Positions 24,634-36,539 of a stretch of 64,000 nucleotides of DNA are shown in pieces; the stretch's first letter is position 1; every line of letters begins with the position of its first letter. Position numbers and translations under genes: made by a program. The DNA is from Amanita rubescens (taxonomy: Eukaryota; Basidiomycota; Agaricomycetes; Agaricales; Amanitaceae): contig WION01000002.1 in assembly GCA_015039365.1 (NCBI GenBank), positions 1,240,001 through 1,304,000 of the forward strand, written 5' to 3'. Under the pieces are notes generated by a model, which did no database searches, was not told where the DNA came from, and saw nothing but the letters and a program-made list of their open reading frames with translations.

Positions 24634-25341
24634 ATGTCCCTGCTACTACCCCCTCCAGCTAGCCGCCTATGTCTTTCCTTGTCGCGTCCAACTCTCCGAC
24701 GAACCTTGTTTTCTTCACCTTTTCAAACGGAACCACATAGTTATCGGGAGCAGAAGGTATTGCCGTACGTGTGCTATGATTATTATTTTTCTTCGCGATC
24801 CTCAATGTTCGAAGATTCGGGCAGGCACAGCTATACAATGTCGTTTCGGATGTCGCTTCGTACCCTCGCTTCGTCCCTTTTTGCACTACATCGCGCATAA
24901 CAAAGCCGCTAGCCGAGAATCAGCAAGGAAGTGGCGTTCACGTCATGGAGGCTGAGTTGACAGTTGGATTCCCCCCCTTGGAAGAAAGCTATGTGAGTAG
25001 GGTGACATGTATACCTTATACCTCCGTAATGGTATGATAATTCTCTATTGACGTGTTTTTGACTTTTGACGCGTAAGAAACAGGCAGAGGCGTCCTCCTC
25101 AACGCCGTTATTTAAAACGTTAAAAACATCGTGGACCTTTCAACCTGTAACCTCTCAGGCCAATGCAGACGTGGAGAATCGAGAACAATGGGGCCCGACG
25201 CTTGTCACATTGGACCTAGTCTATGCCTTTGCAAATCCGTTACATGCTACCATGTCAGGCGCGTTCTTTGGCAAGGTCTCCAAGAAAATGGTCAGGGCAT
25301 TTGAGGACCGATGTCACCAAGTCTATAGTCAAAACAAATGA
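24634..25341 (+). CDS. COQ10: Coenzyme Q-binding protein COQ10 (START/polyketide-cyclase fold)
   Basis: A mitochondrial inner-membrane lipid-binding protein that helps coenzyme Q reach its respiratory sites. The N-terminus MSLLLPPPASRLCLSLSRP is rich in Arg/Ser/Leu with no acidic residue, as expected for a mitochondrial targeting peptide. Exon 2 starts after a small intron (about 24764-24808). It carries QLYNVVSDVASYPRFVPFC and MEAELTVGF, the typical COQ10 blocks. The last exon has FKTLKTSWTFQP, TLDLVYAFANPLHA and AFFGKVSKKMVRAFEDRC, and ends at TGA 25339-25341. Length about 195 residues, normal. The join between exons 1 and 2 gives VLPY+AQLY, about three residues short of what I expect for the family, so that boundary may be slightly off. 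Confidence 0.88.
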
Positions 25342-26721
25342 TATTTCATAGCAAATGGGTATTACATCGACGACTGGCTACTGTGAAAGACAAACGACCT
25401 AGTTCGGGTATCTTGAAAAGTATCTTTTCAGAGGGTATTCTTCGCCGGTTTAATGGAGAAATAAAGACAAGGGAAATGTCATCGAATCATGCCCCTTGCC
25501 TATAGTAAGCACATGAACTTGGCAACAGTTTCATTTTACCAACCAGTCTCGGGGTGACCAAGACAAAACAAAATCGTATTTCTGCACTCCAAGAAGGGAC
25601 GCTTCTCGGACGTCGAATCCGATAGGATTCAAAGTCGGATGGTGTAATAATGTCACAGGCTTGATCACCAGTAAGCGATGCTGGAGTTGTTCGCTGGGAT
25701 TCACGTATGGCTAACAATGCCGAGAAACGAGCTAGCCACTTGAAAATTGTTTATCCGGGATCCACGGATAAAGGGAACTTACGTTGGTAACGTATGGAAA
25801 TTCTTAGACCATCCGCAGCAGGAAGGCTCTGTAACCAAGAAAAGAATCCATGTCGGTAAGGCCAGGTGTTTCCGTATTGAGTATTGAATATTGAACAACC
25901 ATTCCCGGTCATCATTCAATTGCTCTTCCAATTGTTGCTACTAAGAAGGTTTTAGTGATAATAAATAAAGCACAAAAATCAGACTGACAAGATGAGAGGC
26001 AAAAAAGCTTAGTGCTTTGCCCGTTGAAGTAGAAATCTGTTTCGAGTTGATTGTTATTCCCAAGAACGCGTTTCTATCCTGGACGAGAGGTATAGACAGG
26101 TCACGCCACGGCACAAGAGTTACAGCCTGGCTGATAATTCCGGACTCGACATGGCCACTGATTTTCACTTTAGGTGGAAGCGTAGGATGCTGCGCAGACA
26201 GTAAAATGCCGGTCGAGGGCTATTACTATGAGGCTATTATACACAGTAGGCGTCTTGATAAGTTTCAGGTTGGTGTCACAGACTCACAGTGCACGTCTCT
26301 GCCGATCGAGAGAATGGACAAACGGCGATATGTGATGCCGAGCACATCGGCAAGAAGGGACATTTGTAACCTGCACGCAAGCGTATCAGAAGATATGTAT
26401 AGCGAGTACGTAACGTACATCAAACTGGAAGTGAGGCACGTCCTTAAAAAGAAGGGCATTCTCTATTTTTAAGCAAAAAGGAGAGCTTGTATAACTATAT
26501 AAGAAATGTACTTAGTGGAATTGGATGGATGCGGAGTCGAGAACACGCACTGGTAAAGGACCGCAGGGGGACATGCTATATATACCTGTGCTTTGTTGGG
26601 CGGAGGGTGATCGGGGACCGGGGACCTTCCATCACCGTTGCGGCATCGCCTCGCGTTGTTCTTATTTGCTCAAAAAAACGAGCCTGCGCTAGCCTTTCTC
26701 TCTTCCTCATCCTTCAATCTC
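25342..26721. other. 1.4-kb interval with an unassigned frame at about 25985-26472
   Basis: The longest open stretch is on the plus strand, ending at TAA 26470-26472, about 160 codons. It has no ATG near its 5' end, and I recognise no domain. Its visible segments include a Trp/Ile-rich TAWLIIPDSTWPLIF and a lysine-rich end. It could be the last exon of a lineage-specific gene or chance. Minus-strand frames at 25487-25717 and 25941-26168 also lack ATG starts. A TATATATA at about 26577-26584 lies 138 bp before the chitin synthase ATG and may be its TATA box. Confidence 0.35.
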
Positions 26722-29700
26722 ATGGCTGATCCCCGTCCTCCCCATTCTGTCTCCTCTCATGAGTCTGAAGGGTACAACGATCCGTTCGCTGATCGTCCGG
26801 GACGCACTCGTTTCGTAGAACCTGAGATCCCAAGGTCCCCTAGTCTACGCGCCTATGACAGCGTAACGAACCTCCAAACCGAGGGCCAATATGAAGATGA
26901 TGAGTATATTGAGAAGCAGCCCCTCACTCACACTCAAGTACATGGATTTTATCCCCCAAGGTAAGTTTGTGAACGCCCATCTCAAGTGTCTTCTTCACTT
27001 TCTGCCAGTCAATTGAACCCTGATATGTATGGAGATCCCTATGGGGATTCTCGACCCATCTCCATCGCGTCGACGTCGACGAGTGGGGTCGAATCAGGAT
27101 GGCGCCGTCGCCAGACCATCAAGCGTGGCGTTACTAGGAAGGTCAAGCTCACTCAAGGCAACTTCATTGCTGAGTATCCGGTGCCGACGCCCGTTGTGTC
27201 GGCCATTGAAGCCAAGTACACGTCCACCAAGTCCACTGAATTCTCGTAAGTGGGCATACATGGCATTCGGAATGTTTCTGATGACTGCGCACAGTCATAT
27301 GAGGTATACAGGCTGCGACGTGTGATCCCGACGAGTTCACAGAAGCGAATGGCTATTCGTTGCGAACTACAAAAATGTACAATCGCAACACCGAGATCCT
27401 TATTGCTGTCACGTCCTACAATGAAGACAAGACTTTATATGCTCGCACCTTGCACGGTACAATGCTCAACATACGTGACATATGCAAGACCAAACAGTCA
27501 AAGTACTGGCGTAGGACCGCGGAAGAAGGCACTCCTGGATGGCAAAAGATCGTCGTGGCCCTTATTGTAGACGGACTCGAACCGATGGACAAGAGCGTCT
27601 TGGACATCCTTGCTACGGTCGGTGTATACCAAGATGGTATTATGAAGAAACAAGTCGATGGCAAAGATACGGTGGCTCACATTTTCGAGGTAACGTTGCA
27701 GCGCTCGACATCTAGAATACGGATTCTGATCAACTTGAGACAGTATACCACCCAGTTATCTGTGGACGCAACTCCCCAGCTGGTTTTGCCGCAAGCGAAT
27801 GACCCAAATAATTTGGTTCCTGTTCAAATCATATTCGTCGTGAAAGCGAAAAATCAGAAGAAAATTAACTCTCACCGATGGCTCTTTAATGCAATAGGTA
27901 ATATGTTGAATGTGCGTCATGATCGCCTTCCATCAACCCTTGTATGCTGAACTTTTGGCAGCCCGAGATTTGCGTCCTCCTCGATGCGGGTACCAAACCT
28001 GGACATAAATCAATCTATTACCTCTGGGAAGCCTTCTACAATGATCCAAACCTAGGTGGCTGCTGTGGTTCGTTCCTTGTCACATAATACAATTTCTTGC
28101 ATTGAAGTATTTGAAGGTGAAATTCATGCCATGATTGAGGGTGGAAGAAAGCTTTTGAATCCCTTAGTTGCTGCGCAAAACTTTGAATACAAGATGTCTA
28201 ACATTCTTGGTAAGGCACTGCATTGAATAAGAGTATATCATACCAATGATGTCACAGATAAACCGTTGGAGAGTAGTTTCGGATACGTATCCGTTCTCCC
28301 AGGAGCCTTCTCTGCATATCGTTATCGCGCCATCCTAGGAGTACCTCTTGAGCAGTATTTCCATGGTGACCATTCCCTTGCTGATCGCCTCGGTTCCAAA
28401 GGCATTTACGGCATGGACATCTTCACGAAGAACATGTTTTTAGGTACGCTTACAGCACGAATTGGCAGATGCAATAGCTGATTTGATTAGCTGAGGACCG
28501 TATCCTTTGTTTCGAGCTAGTCGCAAAGGCTGGTGATAAATGGACGTTAACCTATGTCCAACCAAGCAAGGCTGAGACCGACGTGCCCGAATTTGCTGCT
28601 GAATTGATCGGTCAGCGCAGACGTTGGCTCAACGGTTCTTTCGCAGCCTCAGTGGTACGTAGAAGTTGGTCTTTTGTAAGGATCTTCTAACTCGTGATTA
28701 GTATGCGCTCGTTCACTTCTTCAAGCTTTACAAGTCTGGACATGGCCCAATACGCATGCTTTTCTTCCATATCCAAGGCATTGTACGACCAACATCTTTC
28801 GCGCGCGCATTGTTATTCACAATTTTACAGTACAACGTTATCTCTCTTGTCTTTTCTTGGTTCGCCTTGGCCAATTTATGGCTTACCTTCAGCATTATTA
28901 TCGGGTTGCTTCCAAATCAAGGTATCCACATATTCGGAACTGATACTATCGTGAGTCCTTTCCATACATAATTATTAGTCAAGCTCACGAAGGAGTAGAC
29001 CATTTGGATCAACACTGTATTCCAATGGATATACCTTGCTTTTCTCGCGTTGCAGTTCATCCTTGCTTTGGGAAATCGGCCGAAGGGAGAAAGAACGCTT
29101 TATGCAGTTACCTTGTGGTAAGTTTCCGCTTTTATTCTCCAGGATGTGTTGACATGTGTCTTGAAAGGGTTTATGCGTTGCTGTCTGTTTACCTCCTTGT
29201 CTGTTCATTCTGGTTGACCGCCATTTCATTCGCTGTGAGTACTTTTATGCGCGTTTTGTTTGACATGCACATTCAGTTGAATATATAGAACATCCCCAAT
29301 GACCTTAAAAATAAAACAACGGCGCAAGTTATCCTCAGCTTCTTGACACCTCCCATAGGCGCTTTGATAGCAGCAATGATTTCTACGTTTGGTATGTCAA
29401 AAGCACTCGTGTCAATCATTTCAGACTAATTTGACCAACAATTTGTAGGCATATATTTCATAGCATCAATCCTCTATGTGAGTGTTTAACAAGCAAACTT
29501 GAAGCAATTTCTGACGAGTTCGACCACGTAGCGCGATCCTTGGCACATCTTCTCTAGCTTCTTCCAATATCTTTGTCTCGCTCCTAGCTTCACAAATGTA
29601 CTCAACGTGTATGCCTTCTGCAACTTGCACGATGTGAGACAAATCATGGTGTGCAAGTCCGTCGAACTGAATTCCTGTTAGGTGTCTTGGGGTACGAAGG

Positions 29701-30196
29701 GAAGTGACAAGGCGGAGGCTCTTCCCTCAATCAAATCTTCGAAACCTAAGGACGCTGATGGTCCGGTTGTAGAAGACACAACCAGGATGCAGGAGGACGT
29801 AGATGCCGCGTTCAAAGAAACAGTAACCAGAGCGCTGACCAAGATTAACAGCGAAGAGGTCTTAGAAAAGCCTACGATGGACGATCAGAATAAGACGTTC
29901 CGAACAAGACTAGTAGCCATGTGGATGCTATCAAATGCGATCCTTGCTATTGGTATTGGGACTGTCAGTGGCCCAACGAGCAGTACCATTACAATAGAAG
30001 AAGCGGACTTGGAAAACAAACAGCACATTTATTTCGCCGTCATTTTGTACTCAACCTTTGGCCTCGCTGCTGTGCGTTTCATTGGTGTAAGTAAATTCAG
30101 TAATAGTGCACATTGGCCCATCTCAATTCTTCGGAAAAACAGTGTTTGTGGTACCTCGGCAAGAGGGGCTTGTGCCTGTTCTTCCGCCGGAACTAG
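26722..30196 (+). CDS. CHS: Chitin synthase (GT2, division I)
   Basis: A plasma-membrane glycosyltransferase that polymerises GlcNAc from UDP-GlcNAc into cell-wall chitin. The N-terminal region is hydrophilic ([19 protein letters not shown]). It is followed by the Chitin_synth_1N-type motif [16 protein letters not shown] and the catalytic start [18 protein letters not shown]. Downstream are [43 protein letters not shown], the EDR motif ([13 protein letters not shown]) and the signature QRRRWLNG (about 28614-28637). Several hydrophobic membrane segments follow (28700-29600 and about 29920-30100). The last exon ends [17 protein letters not shown] with TAG at 30194-30196. About 15 short introns. 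Length about 900 residues, typical of class I-III fungal enzymes; I cannot fix the class by eye. Confidence 0.93.
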
Positions 30197-30445
30197 TGTC
30201 ATTTTTTGGTCATCTCATGTCAATCAAGGACGAATTTAAACATAGTTGATTCATTTAATCTATTCTGGCTTGAGCCATGTGTAGCACATTGCTAATATAC
30301 CTAAGTAGAGGACGAATTTCAATGGACTCACGAACGAGAATATATTACAACGTTACATATCTGGACAGAAAGCAAAAGCAAAGCGAGAGACAATACTGAT
30401 AAGCATCCGACGAGGTCATGAATAAGGTACAAGGATTCAATAACA

Positions 30446-30949
30446 TTAGAAAGGATTATCGTCGTCAATGAGGTCTTTCTCTTCACTTTCATTTGAAGTC
30501 TTGGGATCCGCTTCATCGCCGTTATCCAGATTGACTTGATCTCTCTGGGCGAAGAGTTGCACTGGCTTGGGACCTCTCCTATACCATCATGAACATGCTT
30601 ATTTACATTACGGGACATTGGACGCAACGTACTTGTCGAATTGTTTCTTTTTCGCCGCTGTCAGCTTCCGAGTACATGGAGTCATCATATGATCGGTGGG
30701 GGAAACCGTATCGCTTGGATTGCTAAGACTTGAGTTATTAAAAAATGGTAGTCTACCGCCCAATACGTACCGGCCTTTGGCCATCTTCTTAGCAAGGAGT
30801 GCTTTCGCGCCCAATCCAGGGGCCGCATTCGACGCACCACCTCCTACGGGCGCTTGAGGAACGACGACCTGCGCTGCTTGCGAAGGGTTGTGGAGGGGTT
30901 GAATGGGTGTACCAAGAGGGCTGTCGTCAGGGACTGATGTTGCAGACAT
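30446..30949 (-). CDS. Small disordered protein, possibly Spo12-like
   Basis: Three exons encode about 130 residues starting MSATSVPDDSPLGTP. Introns near 30724-30772 (GTACGT..TTAG) and 30580-30616 join cleanly. The middle has SPTDHMMTPCTRKLTAAKKKQF, which looks like the short Spo12-family motif (SPTD..L.SPCS.KL) of mitotic-exit regulators. That match is from memory and is tentative. The protein is otherwise Pro/Ala/Asp-rich with a KGR basic patch, and ends IDDDNPF. TAA at 30446-30448. It is transcribed away from the chitin synthase end. Confidence 0.55.
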
Positions 30950-31147
30950 AATCTATGTGATATGCGTTGATATATGTACAGAGAAGTTGAAATCTGTCCG
31001 CAGCGGTGGTGGTTGCGAAGTGGATGAAGATGAACTTGCGCGTGGCGGTGGAGCGCGTTTCGACAGGTCATCATGTGATCGTGAATGCGTGTTTACCTAA
31101 TCTCGGAGCTCATGTGCACTAAATGCGGAAATTGATGCTTTATATGT

Positions 31148-33123
31148 TTACAGTATATGTTGGAACGTCTGGCCTCCTCCTACTGTCCCCTTGAAAGCTG
31201 CCGCGCGATTTAAAGATATCAGTTGTCTTCGGAATATATAGCACATGATAATGCAGATGGCAGTCATAGCAGTGCAAAATGCATAGGATTTCCAGTAACT
31301 TGGACCCCACGAAGAAGGCCAGGCATAGCTATCCATGCGTCAATATCATTTTATGATCAATGAGAAGTAAACGGACATTCCGAAAACGTTCCCAAGTTGT
31401 GCAAAACAGTTTATGAGTGCGAGTGCGACCGCACGTTTGGATGCTGAATCAGGTATTGATCCGCTGACCCATGCCCAGAAGCAGACAAAGCCAGCAAACA
31501 TTTGAGCCATGAGGAAGCTGGGAATTGGTCAGTTAAATGATCCAAGCACTGTGCTAGACAAAAACCTACAGCGAAATGTATCGGACCATTGTATTCATGG
31601 TCAACATTGCGATGAAAAAGCCGACACAGCCCATGGATAATGAAAATGTTATGTGCCAAAACCTTTCTTGTGCGTTGTCCGAGTGCCTGATGCGTTATTC
31701 ACAACTCAGTTATTTGCTTAAAATACTCCGTCTGAACCCACCTTGACAGAAGCAATGCGACGGCACTTGCGAAGATCCACGGCGGGACACAAAGAAGTAA
31801 TGTGATGGTTCTATTGTAGCCCATAGTAGCAGATAGCGTCGGGAAGTAAACATGATAGGACAGAGCTGCGAAAAGAGCCATCATCGAAAATGCGAGCCAC
31901 CAAACCTTCCAATCAGCCACTGCTAGTATGAAACCGTCGTGTTTCTTTGTGAGCATCGGAGAGGTTTCTGCTCCCGTATCTTCTATCATGCGCATTTGCG
32001 CCAGTCGTTGCTCAGAAAACGATAACCAGCTTGAAGGGCTTTCTGGGAAGTCGGGCAGAATTTGCATTGCTGCCAAGGCAACTACCATCGTCATCCCACC
32101 TTCTAAGAAGAACAACCATCTATACCAGGATTCTCAGCACTGACAACATCAGCAGTTTGTTCACTTACCGCCAGGCGGTATAGCCACCCCAATTATCAGC
32201 CATACGCAGAATGAGAGATGCAATGAGTGAACCGAATGCATTGCTAATTATGCTGCCACACGTCAAAAGAGCCATTCGAGTTGACAGCTCATTTCGCTTG
32301 TACCACTTTGATATTAGAAACTGGCCAAATGCTTGTATCATCACTCTCGACTACCTGGCAGAGCACTCACTAATGCACCGGGAAAAAATGCGGCTTCTAC
32401 GAAACCAAGCAGGAACCGAGCGCAGAGAGCCTGATAATAACTAAGCGCCTATTTAGCGACCCTCATTATAAGGTATGCTTAGCATACTGACCTAGTGACG
32501 AACCCTGTAAACAGAGGTTTGTTATGGCATCACGAATGTAAAATCGACCCAAACCTGTAGAAATGGATATTGCACCCCATAAAAACATACATGTTGGTAA
32601 ATGGAGGGATGGTTTTCCCAAATGGTCTAGGAACATATTGCTACCGAGATACTGTAAGAGCGTGTCAGTGTGATAAACAGCTGGTAAGACCTACGAAGGT
32701 ATCTGCATGAGTATATAGCCGATGTACATGATTGACAATATGGTAGCATATTGGTGGCCTTCTAATTTGAGGTCTTGTTCAAACCCACGGAGGCGAGCCG
32801 CGCTATCATTTATGGAGTGAAAAGGCCGCTTCATTATCGGTTCTGACATACGCAACATTGTTCCTGTCAATATCTGAATTTGTGAGCTTCGTGGATGGAT
32901 ACGCGAGATCATGATGGACTCAAGTACTTACAATTGAGGACGTAAATGAGAACCAGAATTGACATTCTCTTGTCCAGTTTTCTCAAGAAACGCCTTTCCA
33001 ATTCTTTCCTGTCTGGGTCTTCTGTCGCTTCATCCCATATTAAGGTCAAGGTCCCGACTCAACTGGATCACCCTCACCTATACCATAGCCGAGCAGAGGA
33101 TCTCGCCCGCTCTCCAATGCCAT
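31148..33123 (-). CDS. MFS transporter, allantoate/nicotinate permease (Dal5/Tna1-like)
   Basis: A plasma-membrane proton symporter of the anion:cation symporter branch, usually for nicotinate, allantoate, pantothenate or other small anions. The start MALESGRDPLLGYGI is joined through a 50-bp intron to ATEDPDRKELERRFLRKLD. TM1 follows (MSILVLIYVLNYIDRNNVA), then ARLRGFEQDLKLEGHQYATILSIMYIGYILMQIPS, the family's hallmark. Later exons give FFLEGGMTMVVALAAMQILPDFP, DWKVWWLAFSMMAL and the C-terminal SYAWPSSWGPSYWKSYAFC. It ends at 31148. About a dozen small introns, about 490 residues. It is a paralog of the transporter at 36540-38468 and lies in the opposite orientation. Substrate unknown. Confidence 0.88.
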
Positions 33124-33310
33124 GACGTGTCAAGGCGCTGGCTGGTCGAATCGTGAGATCAAGCTGAGGTGAGAGTATCTAAGCACAGGACGGCAGCCCT
33201 GTCGTCCGGATTCCGGAACTTCATATCCGCCTATATCAATAACGTTACTACATCTGATTCGGGGATCCTTTAACTAGCTGCTGTTGTCCGAAACTACATA
33301 TCAGATATCA

Positions 33311-34995
33311 ATGGCCACATCAGGGATCTTTTCCTTACCTGCTACTACGGATACTGACAGTGGTTACTTGCGTATTGTTTCACCGGCGTTGTCCATACCT
33401 TCGGATCCACAGGTCGCCATCCCTGTTGGGCTCCTGGCATGTCAACGTAACCAAATCTTGTTTTGCTGAAGTTGAAGTCATTGCCTGATAACACCACTTC
33501 AGGAGACCCTCTTATCAGACAGCTCGAGACGACAGTTGTCAGTTGCGAACTATCACAACCTGTTCAGGCCAATGGCAAAAAGACGAAGAAGTCCGTTATT
33601 GCGCCTGATCTACCGTCAGATCCCTTGCTGGAGATCGTGTTACACGATACAGTGATATTCCCTGAAGGTGGTGGACAACCAACAGACACGGGCATCATTA
33701 AGACTTTTCGCGACGGGATAGAATGGGAGGTTGTACAAGCAAAGCGACACGCTAGTCGCGCTGTCCATTATGTTCGTGTGCCAGATGGAAACGTCGACGC
33801 TGCGATCTCTGCCTTCACTCCCGGCGAGAAAGTAGTCGTCTCACTCGGGCAAAAGGGATGGACTAGACGCTATGACCACGTATGCTGCTATGTCTATACT
33901 TTCAGGATGCTTCCTCACGAAAATGTGTTCTAGATGTCCATGCACACTTCCCAACATCTACTCTCAGCGCTTCTTGAAACACATCTCAATCTTCCTACGC
34001 TATCGTGGTCTTTAACAAGCCACCCTAATCCTTGTTATGTGGAAATACCTCGAGGCATGACACAGGAAGAGATCGTGTCCATTCAAGATGAAGCGAACCA
34101 ACTTGTATTTGAAGGCCGAAGAGTGTACGTCGAGGTTCAAGAGCTGGATCAGGTCCTCGAGCAGTCCAAGGGACAACCCAAACTAGAGAATGGCCGTGCC
34201 GTTGGAAAAGCCCTACCAGCCGATTACACTGGTGGTGTAAAAAGAGTGGTCATTATCGACGGTGTCGACCGAAATCCGTCAGTGCCATACTTTCTTCACT
34301 CTATAAAATGCTAATCCGGGTATAGATGCTGCGGTACTCATCTTCCTAGTATCCACAATCTTCAACTTTTCCTGCTTCCCCATACAGAGGCCTTATCTCG
34401 CTCAGCGACAACGTCTGCGAGGCTTTACTTCTTGTCAGGTCCCAGGCTCATATCACACTTGTCCAGCACACATGATCTTCTTACGACTACAGCCTCGACG
34501 CTTAGCTGCGGGGCACCATCAGTGCCCGAACGTGTTACCCAAGTTGTTGAAGAACGAAGACGTGCCGAAAAGCGCGTTGCAGATTTAGAAATCGAAATCG
34601 CAAAGAATATCGCTCACGGGATGATGCTAAACATGAATACAGTGGCAGATGATACCAGGACTATATACACTGAACACATTCATAGAGTGGATGACACAAT
34701 GAATGCACTGGGTTTCTTGAATGCGATATCCCTTGCTTTTGTCGCTGAACAGCCATCATCTCCATATCTCTTTGTTTTATCCTCTTCGCCATCCGTACAG
34801 ACATCTACAAGCACGAGTGTGATCCTCGTCTTTGGTTGGGACGAGAATAAAGTAAAAGACGTCGGCGAAGCCTTGAAATCCGGACTCGGAGTGAAAGGTG
34901 GTGGAAGAGGTGCAAGATGGAGCGGGAAATTCACGGGAGTATGGAAGCATGGAAGGGAAGATAGCATGATTGAGGATATGCTAAGAAACGTCTGA
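33311..34995 (+). CDS. AARSD1: Alanyl-tRNA editing protein (AARSD1/AlaX-like)
   Basis: A free-standing editing enzyme that hydrolyses Ser- or Gly-tRNA(Ala). The start MATSGIFSLPATT is followed, after an intron at 33449-33502, by a beta-barrel domain with FPEGGGQPTDTG, the AlaX signature. The catalytic domain has the zinc-ligand motif HTSQHLLSALLE (about 33943-33978). A second zinc-ligand pair, CCGTHLPSI, follows after an intron near 34277-34327. The C-terminal part has a coiled region (EERRRAEKRVADLEIEIAK) and a DHHA1-like GWDENKVKDVGEALKSG. It ends TGA 34993-34995. Length about 510 residues, usual for eukaryotic forms. Confidence 0.9.
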
Positions 34996-35268
34996 TATTG
35001 CGCTAGTGGTACATGTGACAAACGCGACGCATGTTTTCTTTCAGAAGCCTTTCCGTCAACACCGTGGCCGACGTTTAAGATGATGATATCCTTGATGCTA
35101 TCCATTTATCACTTGGCTTTTAGAAAATTCGGTGTACCTTGCTACCTTGTAATAGATCTAGTTGCCAGCTGTAACAGTGCAAGTGGAGGACAATAAATCA
35201 ATAAGTGAATAATACAACATCAATAGACGAGTCTGAGATGTGCTAAAATATCTAAATACCGTGGAGAG

Positions 35269-36126
35269 CTACTTCAATTCAGAATAATCTGAATGTCGTA
35301 TGTCATCATGCACCTCGTCGTTATCCAATGATTGAACAAGGTCGGGAGCTGTAAAAGCGATGGTCAAACTGTAGTCTTGCGATGGAATACACAACTTACC
35401 AAAATCGGACTCATGGTAGACTTCAAAACTTGTACACCCGTCGGACATGGATCCCGAGTCTCCCTCTGTCAGCCCCCATTCTTCCTCCATGTCAAAATTA
35501 TCGTCCACGCCCTCTTCATATATAGGACCAGCCACACCCACGTCGTATAAAGGACTAACATCCTCGTCCCCGCCCACCTCGCGTAAGGGAGCCTCTTCCT
35601 CGGCCCACTCATCTTCCGCGTCGGCGTCCGTAAATCCGTCCGTATCCAAGAAACCGTCATCCTCGTCTTCGAAATCGTCAGAAGGCGGCATATATTCACC
35701 TCCAGTCCGACGACTCGTCGTCCGATTCAGACCGCGGCGTAATATTCAAGAATGTATGACGACAAGCAGGACAGCTTCCATGCTAACAAAAAGCGGCTGT
35801 AACATAAGTAAAAAACGGACGAACGAAAGCGGCGCACCTGACCCCTAATCCACTCGGTCAAGCTATATAAGGAGTAAACAACCCAAGAAGCTGTACGGTA
35901 ATAATTCATACTCTTTCCTGCAAAAGGCGTGACCGCATTCTGTCAATTTCGTGATGAGCCCTCGGGTGTTCGGATCGTTGAGAGACGCGAACGGCACAAG
36001 ACATATCGGACAGGTGTCTTCGGCGAACGACGCAAGTTCATCGTTGGACAGAACAGGCATGTCTTCGATGAACAGCTCAATGCGCTCGTGAACGGTGAGG
36101 AGCTCCGTCGAGTTGGAAACGGCCAT
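35269..36126 (-). pseudogene. RING-finger protein with an acidic tail, frameshifted
   Basis: The N-terminus (MAVSNSTELLTVHERIELF) leads to a RING: CPICLVPFAS, ECGHAFCRKDLTEWI and SCPACRHTFL, joined over introns near 35875-35924 and 35785-35838. A likely E3 ubiquitin ligase. One zinc-ligand position (CRKD) is Asp instead of Cys/His. After the RING the frame reads SESDDESSDWR and stops (TGA at 35696-35698). Skipping one base near 35704 would restore the expected DESSD-GGEYMPP and open a further 140-residue acidic tail (Asp/Glu-rich, 35269-35694). No intron can fix it. This is either a real one-base insertion giving a protein truncated after the RING, or a sequencing error. The RING itself is intact. 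Confidence 0.7.
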
Positions 36127-36539
36127 GGCGAGCGCCCAGCTCGAGGCGACGGCGGGTGAGAATTGGGATCAACAAGAGCACGTTCAAGAGGCGCGTCGGT
36201 CACGTGGCATGACGAATGTGGGGAATTAAACCATCATGCGCGTGGACCAACGATCTTCAGCTGATGACATGAATTATGAATCGACACCACTTCGATATCG
36301 CATGGTTATTCGCAGGACCATGCGGTACGCTCACGAAAAATTTCCGTTCTCAGGTAATCAGAACCTCACGTTTTGTAATGCAATCATGCGATTTGCAAGT
36401 CATTCAACAGCAAGACCATGCCATAGCTATATGGAACCTATTTACAGCACAGAAGAAAAAAAGCCTTATTAATAAAGACCAATCTACTTGCAACCTAGCT
36501 TTCTTCTTCTTCCCGTAACGTGAGAGTTGCAAGTCGCCA
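36127..36539. other. Divergent promoter interval
   Basis: No gene seen. It lies between the divergent RING and MFS genes and should hold both promoters. Confidence 0.5.
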
